64,000 nucleotides of DNA from NIOZ-UU13 sp035528395 (GCA_035528395.1 DATKYR010000167.1:1-64000); one strand, 5' to 3'. Positions 1-10,322 are shown, counted from the stretch's first letter. Notes: generated by a model from the letters alone, not told the origin. Made by a program: numbers and translations.

Positions 1-2
1 AG

Positions 3-377
3 TCGATGCCGCTCTACTACGACAACAGTGTTGGTTACTCTGAGGCAACTTTGACGTTGACTTACCCGCGTGACTGGACCGAGAATGGTGTGACCACATT
101 AACGATTTGGTTCAGGGGCAACTCGGCTAACGCTGCTGAGACTTTATATGTTGCTCTCAACGGTAATGCGATTGTCACGAATGATAATCCTGATGCAGCG
201 CAGATAACTGCCTGGACGGATTGGACTATCGACCTGCAGGCATTTGCAGACCAGGGTGTGAACCTTGCCAATGTCAATACGATTGCCCTTGGATTAGGCA
301 ATAAGAACAATCCACAGGCCGGCGGTTCAGGTACGATGTACTTTGACGATATTCGTTTATATCCACCGGCGCCGTAA
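3..377 (+). CDS. C-terminal end of a secreted protein (carbohydrate-binding-like beta domain), partial
   Basis: The frame is already open at the window edge, and the first ATG at 6 is simply an internal methionine, so this is the 3' end of a longer gene. The 124 visible residues are rich in Thr, Asn and aromatic residues, alternate in beta-strand fashion and end in YFDDIRLYPP, the last strand of a jelly-roll or LamG-like domain found at the end of many exported planctomycete proteins. No catalytic residue is visible. The substrate and the upstream domains cannot be told from here. A good hairpin terminator lies about 130 bp downstream. Confidence 0.75.
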   Translation, partial: SMPLYYDNSVGYSEATLTLTYPRDWTENGVTTLTIWFRGNSANAAETLYVALNGNAIVTNDNPDAAQITAWTDWTIDLQAFADQGVNLANVNTIALGLGNKNNPQAGGSGTMYFDDIRLYPPAP

Positions 378-429
378 GCCGGAATTTGGTTGGTAATTAA
401 AATTACGTGGCTGATGCGAAGCTCTAACA

Positions 430-472
430 GTTTGAGATTGCCGCGTCCGCCTTTGGCGGACTCGCAATGACA
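430..472. repeat. REP-like palindromic element
   Basis: GAGATTGC and TCGCAATGACA flank a GTCCGCC-TTT-GGCGGAC hairpin. The same ends occur in the longer element at 51376-51459. It lies in the gene-free stretch 378-725, which otherwise holds only the terminator at 504-538. Confidence 0.6.
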
Positions 473-503
473 AACAAAAGAGCAGAAGATTTGTGTCAAT
501 TCA

Positions 504-538
504 GGGCCTGTACCGACTGATTCGGTATAGGCCCTTTT
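504..538 (+). terminator. Rho-independent terminator of the upstream secreted-protein gene
   Basis: A 13-bp stem (GGGCCTGTACCGA against TTCGGTATAGGCCC, one bulge or mismatch) is followed by TTTTCATT. It lies about 130 bp after the stop codon at 377 and is the only terminator-like structure before the next gene at 726. Confidence 0.7.
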
Positions 539-725
539 CATTGATAGCTGATTGTTTACTAATTGTTGAATTTTGTATTGCTTCGTGTGTAATGCGCTCT
601 GCGGATAACGTCGCTGGGGCGACAACGGGTATATAACCACCAAATAAAATTAGGGGCCGATTATTTAGAGAGTTCTTCCACAAAAAACCTGCCTTTTCAA
701 ATTAGTATTGTTAATATAGGCCGCC

Positions 726-1973
726 ATGTACGCATTTATATCCATAATAATATCGTTGGCTGCGCTGGTAACGCTGCTTCGGCTGAAGGTCAAAATCGGC
801 TTGGCTATGGTGATTTCGGCCTGTCTGTCGGCGCTGCTGTTGGGTGTTTGGCCGTGGGACGTCGGGCGGACATTGATTGGGGAATGGCAAAGCCAGCCGT
901 TGACACGAACCACCGGTTATCTTTTCGTATCGTTGACTGCCCTGCTGCTGCTGGTCAATGTCATTGGTACGGCGATGGAAGAGATCGGCCTTTCTCAACG
1001 GCTCGTACCCGCGATGCAGGGCTTGTTCAAAAGCCGAAGGTTTGCACTGGCACTGATACCGCTTATGATGGGGATGCTGCCCACGCCCGGCGGTATCATG
1101 CTCTCGGCACCGATGGTGCGCGAGGCCGGCGATAAAATCGGGGTCGAGCGCAGCCGGCTGGCCGCCATTAACTTCCTGTTCCGGCATCAATGGGAACCGG
1201 TTTGGCCGCTTTTTCCGGTGGTGCCTTTTATTCAAAGCATGCTTGGTATCTCAGCACTTACTCTCTTTTGCTACCATATTGTGTTATCCGGTGCGGGTAT
1301 CGTGGGGGGTATTATTGTCCTGCTAATGTTCGGTATACCACCGAAACGTCCCGAACACCGGCAGGTCAAGCGCCACATAAGCCATAACCTGCGTGACTTC
1401 CTGCACGCCTTTTGGCCTATCGCGTTTACCGCGGTTTTATATATTGCCTTTGACCTGCCGCCTGCGGTCGGTATCTTTTTGGCCATTGTCGGATTGCTGA
1501 TGATACACAAAGTTCCCTTTAAGCGATGGTTGTCCGTCTTCAAGGCGGCCCGCGAGCCGGACATGGTCCTGCTTATTTTCGGTGCGCTGTTTTTTAAGCT
1601 CAACCTCGAGGCGAGCGGCGCCATCGGCAGCGTCGTGGAATTTCTCACAAGCGTCCATGTGCCGCCGCATTTACTGCTGTTCGGCCTGCCGATGCTGGTC
1701 TGCTTCACGACGGGAGTAACTATGCCGACCGTAGCGATTACCTATCCGTTCCTTATCGCCTTTATCGGCACCGGTTCCGAGGTCAAAATGGGGCTTGAAG
1801 TATTGGCCTTTTCCGGGTTGCTTTTTGGACTTTGGCTCACACCCGTTCACCTCTGCCTGACCCTCTCGGCCAGTTACTTTCAAACTTCGCTGCTCAAAAT
1901 CATCTTTAAATTGCTGCTGCCAACAGCAGGTGTCGCCATTGCCGGTATATTGATGGCAATCTTCTGTAGCTAA
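726..1973 (+). CDS. DUF401-type multi-spanning membrane protein
   Basis: A 415-residue, very hydrophobic protein with about ten predicted membrane segments and no soluble domain. The segment MLPTPGGIMLSAPMV (about residues 118-132), a second re-entrant-looking stretch TTGVTMPTVAITYPF (about 330-345) and the overall two-half arrangement match the DUF401 family, which is related to ion- and citrate-type transporters. The substrate is unknown. There is no strong Shine-Dalgarno before the ATG (only GGCCGCC), but the protein begins directly with a membrane helix and the length fits the family. Confidence 0.75.
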   Translation: MYAFISIIISLAALVTLLRLKVKIGLAMVISACLSALLLGVWPWDVGRTLIGEWQSQPLTRTTGYLFVSLTALLLLVNVIGTAMEEIGLSQRLVPAMQGLFKSRRFALALIPLMMGMLPTPGGIMLSAPMVREAGDKIGVERSRLAAINFLFRHQWEPVWPLFPVVPFIQSMLGISALTLFCYHIVLSGAGIVGGIIVLLMFGIPPKRPEHRQVKRHISHNLRDFLHAFWPIAFTAVLYIAFDLPPAVGIFLAIVGLLMIHKVPFKRWLSVFKAAREPDMVLLIFGALFFKLNLEASGAIGSVVEFLTSVHVPPHLLLFGLPMLVCFTTGVTMPTVAITYPFLIAFIGTGSEVKMGLEVLAFSGLLFGLWLTPVHLCLTLSASYFQTSLLKIIFKLLLPTAGVAIAGILMAIFCS

Positions 1974-2067
1974 ACAGGTTCATTTTGTTGACGAAGAATG
2001 GGAAGACGGTAAGATTGGACCGGAATATGGAAATGTAATCAAGCGGTACTGTTCGGCAAAGGAGATA

Positions 2068-2688
2068 ATGTTGCTTGGAATCGATAATATCTTTGAAGTT
2101 ATTTTTTTTGTGGGCTTGGTTATTGGCTCGGTGGTACGTAAGGTATATACCTACGGAAGCAGAGGTAATATAGCCGTCGATAGGCGCAAGAGCGTATCGG
2201 ATATTGTACTGATTAGCGCTGCCGGTGTGGGATTGGCTGCGCCTTTGTTCTATCTATTTACGCCGTGGCTGGACTTTGCTAATTATGACCTGCCGGGATG
2301 GTTAGGCTGGATAGGAACGGAGGTTTTTGCCGGTGCCCTTTTTCTGCTTTGGAGGTCACACGTGGACCTCGGGCGCAATTGGTCGGCAATACTACAAATC
2401 CGACAGGAACACTCGCTCGTAACGAACGGCGTATACCGCCATATACGCCATCCGATGTACGCGGCACACCTGCTCTGGGCGATTGCCCAGGGACTGCTAT
2501 TGCAGAACTGGCTCGCAGGTTGGATACTTATGGTCACTTTCGTTCCGATGTATCTTGTCCGTGCCCCGAAAGAAGAACAGATGATGCTCGATAACTTCGG
2601 AGAAGAATACCGCGAGTATATCAGTCGAACCGGCGGGATTATTCCAAACTTTCCGGGCAAGACAAGCGGGAGAGATGGTCTTTCTTAG
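2068..2688 (+). CDS. Isoprenylcysteine carboxyl methyltransferase-family membrane methyltransferase
   Basis: A 206-residue membrane protein. It contains the family's C-terminal signature: RHIRHPMYAAHLLW (about residues 126-139), followed by a hydrophobic hairpin and an EEQMMLDNFGEEYREY stretch that contributes the S-adenosylmethionine and metal-proximal residues. Bacterial members methylate small membrane-associated or isoprenoid-like substrates, and the true substrate here is unknown. The start is supported by AAAGGAG eight bases upstream. The gene stands alone, 94 bp after the DUF401 gene. Confidence 0.8.
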   Translation: MLLGIDNIFEVIFFVGLVIGSVVRKVYTYGSRGNIAVDRRKSVSDIVLISAAGVGLAAPLFYLFTPWLDFANYDLPGWLGWIGTEVFAGALFLLWRSHVDLGRNWSAILQIRQEHSLVTNGVYRHIRHPMYAAHLLWAIAQGLLLQNWLAGWILMVTFVPMYLVRAPKEEQMMLDNFGEEYREYISRTGGIIPNFPGKTSGRDGLS

Positions 2689-2895
2689 CCAACGGCAATT
2701 CACTTTGAATATCATTGAAGCATGGACATTTCAAGCTATTGCCATAACTGTGGCGGGGTGGTATCCTTAGTACATTAGCCAGAGTTGCTCAGCAAGATAA
2801 TCTTTTTTCGTATTGATAGAAATACAAAGTAAAGGCCAGGACCTGCAGGTATCGACCAGGACTGTGCAGGACCCACCAGTGTGAGGAGAGAGCTT

Positions 2896-4164
2896 ATGGT
2901 AATTAGTCGGCGGACATTCATTTTAGATTCGGCTCTGACGGCCTTCATCGGATTGAGCAAGCTAAGTGCAGAACCCTCTGAGAAGAAAACGGCACCACCT
3001 ATTGAATTCAAGATACGGACTCTCACAAGAGGACCGAAGCATCATTTCTTCGGGTATTACGGAATTTGTCCCTGGAACAGATCAGGCCGATATCTTGTCT
3101 GTCTGGAAAGCAGCTTTCAGGACCGTATGCCCTCTCAGGGTGAGGCGGCGGGCATTGGGCTGGTAGATTCAAAGACCGGTGAATTCAGCAAAGTTGCCGA
3201 GACACGTGCCTGGAATCTACAGCAAGGGGCAATGCTGCATTGGAACCCGCTAAATCCTGAAAATGAAATCATCTACAACGACCGGCAAGGCAATGATATC
3301 GCATCGGTTATTCTAAATGTGAAATCGGAAAATAGACGTATTTTGCCGCGAGCGGTGAGTGCCGTTAGCCATGATGGCAAATGGGCGTTAAGCCTGACCT
3401 ACGGCAGACTGGGACGGCTCCGGAAAGTTGTCGGCTATGGAGGAGCCAAAGACCCCAATCCCGAAAGTCCTGCGCCGGATAACGACGGCATTTTTCTGAT
3501 GGACCTTTCGACGGGCAAAAGCAAGCTGGTTGTCTCCGTCGCGGAGGTCTATGAGCGCCTGGTCAGGAAGTACCCACTCCTGCTGGGCCGACACATGTGG
3601 TTCAACCACACAGTCTTCAACAAGAATGATACCCGGTTCTTCTTTCTTGCACGAGCTAACCTGCCAACCAGAGAACGCAGATATACGGCCATGTTTACAG
3701 CGAATCTGGATGGCTCTGAGCTGCGAGAAGTGGTCCCATTTGACAAGAGAGTCTCGCACTTCGACTGGCGCAACAACAAGGAGATTATCGCGACCTTTTC
3801 GATGGATGGGCCGGACCGCAGGCACGTACTTTTTACAGACGGTAAAGCAGACTATAGGGTAATAGGTGATGGCTTTTTGGATTTCGACGGGCATTGTAGT
3901 TTCTCGTCTGATCAGGACTGGATAGTGACAGACCATAAGCATCACGACACACTGGAGCAGTCCCTGTTACTCTACAATTTACGAAGCAAACAAACGCTGG
4001 TGCTGTGCAGATATAGCATGAGAGAGAAAAAATATATGTCAGGGGACATGCGCTGCGATTTTCATCCGCGTTGGAACCGCACGGCAGACAAGCTCTGCTT
4101 CGATGCAATCGAGCCCACAAATGGGACCAGGCAGCTTCACATCGTGGATTTGAAAGGTCTGTGA
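2896..4164 (+). CDS. Exported beta-propeller protein (TolB/oligogalacturonide-lyase-like fold)
   Basis: A 422-residue protein. The frame is open from a GTG at 2881, but ATG 2896 is preferred because GAGGAGAG lies directly before it. The N-terminus (MVISRRTFILDSALTAFIGLS) carries a twin arginine ahead of a hydrophobic stretch, so Tat export is likely. The body shows repeated blade-like strands (for example DGIFLMDLSTGKSKLV, FTANLDGSELREVV, DWIVTDHKHHDTLEQS) and several conserved-looking His residues (HHFFGYYG, HMWFNHTVF, HCSFSSD), which recall TolB-like or oligogalacturonide-lyase propellers. Catalysis is not proven. Its stop codon overlaps the GTG that opens the broken gene downstream (GTGA). 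Confidence 0.65.
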   Translation: MVISRRTFILDSALTAFIGLSKLSAEPSEKKTAPPIEFKIRTLTRGPKHHFFGYYGICPWNRSGRYLVCLESSFQDRMPSQGEAAGIGLVDSKTGEFSKVAETRAWNLQQGAMLHWNPLNPENEIIYNDRQGNDIASVILNVKSENRRILPRAVSAVSHDGKWALSLTYGRLGRLRKVVGYGGAKDPNPESPAPDNDGIFLMDLSTGKSKLVVSVAEVYERLVRKYPLLLGRHMWFNHTVFNKNDTRFFFLARANLPTRERRYTAMFTANLDGSELREVVPFDKRVSHFDWRNNKEIIATFSMDGPDRRHVLFTDGKADYRVIGDGFLDFDGHCSFSSDQDWIVTDHKHHDTLEQSLLLYNLRSKQTLVLCRYSMREKKYMSGDMRCDFHPRWNRTADKLCFDAIEPTNGTRQLHIVDLKGL

Positions 4165-6054
4165 CCGTCCAGTACCCATCGAGGACACTAACTCTCTCTG
4201 CGGGCGTGGATGTGGATATGTCCCAGCTCTTCTTGGCGGACGATTTCGAGTGCACGGCTTCCGAGCCCATCAATGATATCCACGTCTGGGCCTCATTCCG
4301 CGATGATATGTTACCGGAGGATGGACCAGGCAGTTTGACATTTGAAATAAGCATTTATTCGGACATCCCGGCAGTGGGGGGGCAGCGGGCTTTGGAACCA
4401 GGGGTGACGCTTCTAAAACATCTCGGAGCAATCATCCTGACCTTTACAGGAACCTTCTGCCTGATTATGGGCTTGCTTCTGGATATGCCGGGACGACGCA
4501 AACAGGGCCGAATCAAGGTCGATGAATATCACTCGACCTGGGAACCTACCGATAAGCCTTTCGACACGAATTGGTATGGACATGACTCCGGATATAACTT
4601 TTACTGTATTTACGATTATTGCTCACGCTTTTATGATATGTCCCGACTCAATACCCCCCTCGATGATGCCGCTGTTCAGAACTGTGATGTTCTTGTAGTT
4701 AAGGTGCCGACTTCACGATATGACCCGGAAGAAATAAAAACAATAGAGCGATTTGTCGAACAGGGTGGAGGCCTGCTGCTCATCGGTGAACACACGAACG
4801 TTTTCAACACAGGCACACACATAAATGATATAGCGAAGATTTTCGGTTTCAGTTTTCGTTATGACTGTCTGTTTGACATAGATACAATTTATACTCAGCT
4901 CTACAGCCTGCCGTTGGTACCGCACCCGATAATTCAAAGCATGCTTCCGTTCAACTTCGCGGTCTCCTGCTCTATCGACCCGGGAAGGAGTCTTGGCCGG
5001 GCGGTTATTCGTTTCACGAGTTTGAAGAATCTGCTGGCTGATTACCACGCAAGTAATTTCTATCCCCAGGTCGAGGACAAAGCAGAAATGCGGTATGGCG
5101 CTTTCGTACAATTGTTGACAGCACGTCACGGTGCCGGGCGTGTTGTCGCTTTTACCGATTCGACTGTCTTTTCTAATTTCGCAACCTTTGAACCAGGAAA
5201 GGCTGAGTTAATGCTTGGCATGCTCGAATGGCTTAATCGCCACAACTCTCCCTACCCCCTACGATTATTGCTAATCCTTTTGGGCTTTCTATTCCTTGCC
5301 GGTGGGCTGGCGCTCTGCCGAAGGCCGAACGTGGCCTGGTTAATTGTGGTCAGTGCAGGGGTGCTCGGCTGGGCGATTGCAGTAATGAGTACACGAGCAA
5401 TTCACAAGTATTCTATGCCTCTTCCAAAAGCGGTTCGGCCCATGGTTGAAGTTGTGGTCGATCGTACCGTGTGCGACGCACCTCTCTCCAGGAGCGGCTT
5501 CATCGCTGGAACGAGAGATGGATTCGGGATTTTCGAGCGGTGGATTCTCCGCCTCGGTTACTTCACCTCTCGGAAACGTGGCACCGATGCACTGAGCGGC
5601 GAGCTTATCGTGTTTCCACATCCCAACCAGGACGGTCACGAGCGGGTTCCGCAAGGAGCTGGTCAATTATGTCGCATAGGGCGGAAAAGTGCTCATCCTC
5701 GATTCGCCGGAGAACACCGAGTCAACTGCGAACAGCCTGCTGTATCCGTTCGGCCTGAATGTGAATCGAAGCACGCGTATTAATGGCCAGCTAAAAGCAC
5801 CCGAGGGCTGGCCTATAATAAAAATTGACTCAGCCTTTCAAATCGAGGGATGAAAGCCGATAATGTCGGTGGTAAACACACCGGTGGCCGCAAGAGTCCG
5901 TCACGGCAAAGGGACTGTGACCGTCATCGGGTTTGGCTCGCGATTTGCAGATGCCTATATGGGCGTCACCGGGGACGTCGTTCCCGATGACCAGTTGCGG
6001 AAAGTGTTCGACTTGCAGTTTATGATATTGAAGGATATCGTTTCCGGACTATAA
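4161..6054 (+). pseudogene. Broken membrane protein gene with class-I-amidotransferase-like domains (frameshift and two in-frame stops)
   Basis: Coding signal continues across one frameshift and two stop codons. From GTG 4161 the frame holds a planctomycetal secreted-type segment (ADDFECTASEPINDIHVW). It then runs into a membrane helix (about 4420-4490) and a DUF4350/GldG-like region (CDVLVVKVPTSRYDPEEI, GGGLLLIGEHTNVF), with further helices near 5260-5390. Near 5634 the frame shifts by one base: VTSGFRKELVNYVA follows in the new frame, then TAG at 5677-5679, GGKVLILDSPENTE and onward, then TGA at 5851-5853, and KPIMSVVNTPVAARV through to the TAA at 6052-6054. The restored tail is plainly protein-like. 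The first 70 residues look joined from an unrelated secreted protein. I read this as a decaying gene. Assembly error could explain one lesion but hardly three. Confidence 0.75.
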
Positions 6055-6175
6055 TGAACTTGTCGGTGTGAGTGTGTGAAACGGGCTGTTCGATGATATT
6101 CGATTTTGCAGATATGCTCTAACAAATGAAAGTAAGCGCTCTAAAGCAATTCAGGGAACTATGGGGGATGCTTAA

Positions 6176-7012
6176 ATGAGAACTAAATTTATCATCGCAA
6201 CCATATGCCTGGCACCGGTTCTGCTCACCAGCTCATGTAGGATATCTTCTGCTCCCGCCGGCCCCACGCCTTTGCTCAGAGCCCACGCGCATAACGACTA
6301 TGAACACGACCGCCCTTTGTTCGATGCTTTGGACCATGGCTTTACCAGCGTTGAGGCCGACATCTATCTTGTTGATGGCGAGTTATTCGTCGCTCATAAT
6401 CCGGTTGAAATAAAGCCCGATAGGACACTACGCTCACTTTATCTTGAACCGCTGAAAAAGCGCATCGCTCAAAACAGCGGGAGGGTCTATCCCAATGGCC
6501 CACAGTTTACCCTGTTCATCGATATCAAAACCGAGGCCGTCGCAACCTACGAAGTGCTCAGCGAAATGCTGGCGGAGTACGAAAGCATTTTTACCACCTT
6601 CGACTCGAACGGCCGAACCGACAAAGCAGTCATTGCCATTGTGTCCGGCAATCGACCACGCGGATTGATGGAATCAGAGCAAGTCCGTTATGCCGGCTGC
6701 GACGGCAGGCTTGTAGATTTGGAATCTGATGCCCCGGCGACACTAATCCCTGTTATCAGTGATAACTGGACAAGACATTTCTCATACAACGGCAACGGTC
6801 CTATGCCTGCCGGGGAGCGTCAGAAATTAAAAAAGATTGTCGAAACCGCGCACCAAAAAGGCCGGCGCATCAGATTCTGGTCGACACCTGACAGACCCAC
6901 ACCGGCACGCCAAACGCTCTGGCGGGAGCTGCTGGCCGGCGGTGTTGACCTGCTCAATACCGATGACCTCCGCGGCCTCCAGCAGTTTCTGCTCCAGAAC
7001 ACCCCAAAATAA
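6176..7012 (+). CDS. Lipoprotein of the PI-PLC/glycerophosphodiester phosphodiesterase-like superfamily
   Basis: A 278-residue protein with a lipoprotein signal peptide ending in the lipobox LTSSC (Cys at about residue 21). The mature part begins with AHAHNDYEHDRPLFDAL and continues GFTSVEADIYLVDGELFVAHNP. This is the His-Asn-Asp / Glu-x-Asp / Ala-His arrangement of the TIM-barrel phosphodiesterase fold (GDPD or bacterial PI-PLC). The later FTLFIDIKTEA and GVDLLNTDDL strands also fit. It probably cleaves a phosphodiester head group at the cell envelope, but the substrate is unknown. GGGGGATG precedes the start. Confidence 0.75.
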   Translation: MRTKFIIATICLAPVLLTSSCRISSAPAGPTPLLRAHAHNDYEHDRPLFDALDHGFTSVEADIYLVDGELFVAHNPVEIKPDRTLRSLYLEPLKKRIAQNSGRVYPNGPQFTLFIDIKTEAVATYEVLSEMLAEYESIFTTFDSNGRTDKAVIAIVSGNRPRGLMESEQVRYAGCDGRLVDLESDAPATLIPVISDNWTRHFSYNGNGPMPAGERQKLKKIVETAHQKGRRIRFWSTPDRPTPARQTLWRELLAGGVDLLNTDDLRGLQQFLLQNTPK

Positions 7013-7146
7013 CCAGCCATTTAGGCTCTAAAGCCAAATCTTAAAAGCCACCATTGACGAAACGTTACTATTCGACTATCCTGTTCGGCAGGTATCTCTG
7101 CGCGCGCGGAGATCCGGACAGACTTTTTATAAAGAGAGATTTTGCA

Positions 7147-8952
7147 ATGCTTAAAAGAACACATAATTGCGGTCAGCTTCGGCTTGATGATGCCGGCAAA
7201 AAGGTTATTTTATCTGGCTGGGTCCATTCATATCGAGACCATGGAAATCTCGTATTCATCGACCTTCGCGACAGAGAAGGTCTGACTCAATTAGTTTTTG
7301 ACCCGGAAACTCAACCCCGGACCCATGAGTTAGCAAGGACGGCTCGCTGTGAATGGGTAATAGCAGCAAAAGGTGTTGTCCAGCCCAGAAGTGAGGGCAT
7401 GGAAAATCCCAAGCTGCCGACAGGACAAATCGAAGTCGCTGTACAGCAGTTGGAAATTCTCAATATCTCAAAGACACCTCCGTTTGAAATATATGAAGCC
7501 GACAAAACAGGCGAGGAGCTGCGCTTGTCCAACCGTTATATCGATCTTCGTCGCCCCCAAATGCAGAACAAGCTCCGCACCCGCCATCGAGTTACAATGG
7601 TCGTGCGGGATTATTTCGATAAGCTGGGTTTCTGGGAAATTGAGACACCGATGCTGGCCAAAAGTACTCCGGAAGGTGCAAGAGATTTCCTTGTGCCCAG
7701 CAGACTTCACAAAAACTGTTTCTACGCACTGCCCCAGTCGCCGCAGCTCTTTAAGCAAATTCTAATGGTCAGTGGTGTCGATAAATACTTCCAGATAGTG
7801 CGATGCTTCCGGGATGAAGACCCCCGAGCCGACAGACAGGCCGAATTTACACAAATCGACGTCGAGATGAGCTTTGTCGATAGTGACGATGTCATCGACA
7901 TCAACGAAAACTTAGTGGCCCAAATCTGGAAGCAGATACTGGACGTGGATGTAGTGGTACCGATTCGGCGAATATCTTACCAGGAGGCAATGGCCGACTA
8001 CGGCACCGACAGGCCGGACTTACGTTTCGATATGAAATTGAAGGACTTTTCCGATATCGCCAGGCAAAGCTCGTTCAAGGTATTTACTTCGGTGATTGAA
8101 AACGGCGGGATAGTAAAAGGGCTTTGCGCCCCCGGCGAAAAATATTCCAGAAGCGATATCGAAAAGACCTTAACGAATTTTGCGGCGGACTATGGCGCAA
8201 AAGGACTGGCCTGGTCAAAGCTCAAGGCAGAGAATAATAATCTCTCTCTGCTCGGTGGATGTGCCAAGTTCTTCAGCCCCGAAGCCCAGCAGCAGATAAT
8301 CGAATGCTTCGATGCAAAAGAGGGAGATTTGCTCCTGTTGGTAGCCGATAAGGAAGCCGCCGCCAACAAGGCCCTCGCTCCACTGCGGTGCAAACTTGCC
8401 CGTGACCTGAAACTTTACGACAAGGGACACTTCGAGTTCGTATGGGTAGTGGACTTTCCGCTGTTCGAATGGAACGAAGACCAGAAACGCTACGACTCAC
8501 TGCACCATCCGTTCACTTCTCCCATCGAAAAGGATATGGACAAGCTTGAGACCGACCCCGCCAATATTTGTTCGCAGGCCTACGACATCGTCGTCAATGG
8601 TTCTGAAATAGGCGGCGGGAGTATTCGTATCCACAACCCGAAAGTTCAACAAAAAGTCTTCGACCTGCTCAATATATCAAGGGACCAGGCACAGCAGCGG
8701 TTCGGTTTCTTTTTGAAGGCATTGGATTACGGCGCTCCACCGCACGGCGGAATAGCCTTCGGCCTCGACAGGCTTGTTATGCTGCTGACCGGAACGGAAA
8801 ATATCAGAGATGTCATTGCATTTCCGAAGACCCAGCGAGGCCAGTGCCTCTTAACCGATGCCCCGAGCGAAGTGGACCAGAAACAGCTCGATGAGCTTAA
8901 CCTGCGAATGCAAAGACACTCGCACATAATCCGGCAAAAAACCGATGAGTAG
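7147..8952 (+). CDS. aspS: Aspartyl-tRNA synthetase
   Basis: A 601-residue class II synthetase of the bacterial type. It has an N-terminal OB fold (GWVHSYRDHGNLVFIDLRDR, about residues 21-40), motif 2 around FRDEDPRADRQAEFTQID, the bacterial GAD insertion (about 290-420) and motif 3 GIAFGLDRLVMLL near the C-terminus. It charges tRNA-Asp in the cytoplasm; whether it also charges tRNA-Asn cannot be judged here. The frame is open from a TTG at 7054, but AAAGAGAG before ATG 7147, and homology beginning at LKRTHNCG, decide the start. Confidence 0.95.
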   Translation: MLKRTHNCGQLRLDDAGKKVILSGWVHSYRDHGNLVFIDLRDREGLTQLVFDPETQPRTHELARTARCEWVIAAKGVVQPRSEGMENPKLPTGQIEVAVQQLEILNISKTPPFEIYEADKTGEELRLSNRYIDLRRPQMQNKLRTRHRVTMVVRDYFDKLGFWEIETPMLAKSTPEGARDFLVPSRLHKNCFYALPQSPQLFKQILMVSGVDKYFQIVRCFRDEDPRADRQAEFTQIDVEMSFVDSDDVIDINENLVAQIWKQILDVDVVVPIRRISYQEAMADYGTDRPDLRFDMKLKDFSDIARQSSFKVFTSVIENGGIVKGLCAPGEKYSRSDIEKTLTNFAADYGAKGLAWSKLKAENNNLSLLGGCAKFFSPEAQQQIIECFDAKEGDLLLLVADKEAAANKALAPLRCKLARDLKLYDKGHFEFVWVVDFPLFEWNEDQKRYDSLHHPFTSPIEKDMDKLETDPANICSQAYDIVVNGSEIGGGSIRIHNPKVQQKVFDLLNISRDQAQQRFGFFLKALDYGAPPHGGIAFGLDRLVMLLTGTENIRDVIAFPKTQRGQCLLTDAPSEVDQKQLDELNLRMQRHSHIIRQKTDE

Positions 8953-9200
8953 CACTATTAGCTGCATTAGAACCCGACTTTCAATTCAAGAAAAAGGCGA
9001 AAAATTGTCTTGATTATTACAATGGTATTATGGATAAAAAAATTACATCTGGAGTGGAATTTGTCGTCAGACTTTATCTTTCTTAAGGGAATAGGTTATT
9101 TTTAGGTTATCATTTTTCAACATATTATTCGGTAACTAAATGGCCTTTTTGGATTGGGTACACTACAAAATGGAAACCATCAGTTGTCTGGAGTAATCCT

Positions 9201-10250
9201 ATGTTAGCGACCTTACAGAACTGGGAAAGGCTGGCTTGGTTGTGCGGGGCGGCCTTATTGGTTGGGCTTGTGGGCCATTTTTTGGTCTTTAGACTGCTCC
9301 TGAGACTTACCAAAAGAACTAAAAGCATCGTTGATGACTCTTTTGTCAAGTATTGCGTTAGACCTTTACTGTGGATAATCATTCTTATAATCATCCGGCT
9401 GGTATCGAAATTAGCTGCATTTCAAACTCAGGTGCCTGATTTTCTTAATCACGTTCTGGGCTTGCTGCTTATCGGGCTGGTCTCATGGTTATTAATAAGG
9501 TCCACTTATGTTTTAGAAGACTATATTCTCATCCGTTTTAAGGTTGATGTAAAAGATAATCTCAGGGCAAGGAAAATACATACACAATTCAGGGTTCTAA
9601 AGAGAATAGTGATCGCAGTTGTGGGTATTGTCGCCTTTGCGGTATGCCTGATGACTTTTGAAAGGATTCGTCACTTAGGGACAACCATTTTGGCCTCGGC
9701 GGGTATTATCGGCATTGTCGTTGGCATGGCTGCTCAGCGAACTATTGCTACCTTTATTGCCGGCCTCCAGATTGCTATCACCCAGCCTATTCGTGTCGAT
9801 GATGTTGTCATAGTGGAAAATGAATGGGGGCGTATCGAAGAGATTACTTTAACTTATGTGGTTGTGAAAATCTGGGATTTAAGGCGTTTAATTGTCCCCA
9901 TCACCTATTTCATAGAAAAGCCTTTTCAGAACTGGACCCGCGTTACAGCCGACATCTTGGGTACTGTATTCATTTATGTTGACTATACTGTACCTATCGA
10001 GTCTATTAGGGCCGAGCTTCATCGTATCTTGAAAAATTCGGAGCTGTGGGACGGCAAGGTCTGCGTCCTGCAGGCTACTAACACATCTGAGCGTACAGTT
10101 GAATTAAGGGCTCTTATGAGTGCTGCAGATGCATCGACTGCATGGGGTCTTCGTTGCCAGGTCAGAGAAAAGTTGATAGATTTCATTCAGAAAAATTATC
10201 CGGAGGCTTTGCCCAAGCTGAGAGCCGAATTCCACCGGCTACAAGACTAA
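9201..10250 (+). CDS. MscS-family mechanosensitive ion channel
   Basis: A 349-residue protein with three to four N-terminal membrane helices. These are followed by the pore-lining helix and beta domain signature of MscS (ASAGIIGIVVGMAAQRTIATFIAGLQIAITQP split across about residues 170-200, then IRVDDVVIVENEWGRIEEITL). The alpha/beta C-terminal vestibule domain is present. It probably releases solutes on hypo-osmotic shock. The pore helix uses Gly/Ala packing as in the family. About 250 bp of gene-free sequence precede it, and the histidine kinase follows after 72 bp. Confidence 0.88.
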   Translation: MLATLQNWERLAWLCGAALLVGLVGHFLVFRLLLRLTKRTKSIVDDSFVKYCVRPLLWIIILIIIRLVSKLAAFQTQVPDFLNHVLGLLLIGLVSWLLIRSTYVLEDYILIRFKVDVKDNLRARKIHTQFRVLKRIVIAVVGIVAFAVCLMTFERIRHLGTTILASAGIIGIVVGMAAQRTIATFIAGLQIAITQPIRVDDVVIVENEWGRIEEITLTYVVVKIWDLRRLIVPITYFIEKPFQNWTRVTADILGTVFIYVDYTVPIESIRAELHRILKNSELWDGKVCVLQATNTSERTVELRALMSAADASTAWGLRCQVREKLIDFIQKNYPEALPKLRAEFHRLQD

Positions 10251-10322
10251 AGGACGAAAATCGCTTATGCCATTATACTCTTGTGTCCTTGTTTACGCTT
10301 TGCTTGAAGCAAATTTTAGTTT

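Noticed and set aside
62..643. 193-residue minus-strand open frame
   Set aside because: It mirrors the secreted-protein gene and the terminator, has no start signal and shows no protein-like conservation.
5471..5758. Separate 95-residue gene in another frame
   Set aside because: It is a shadow within the broken membrane-protein gene, arginine- and serine-rich with no start signal.
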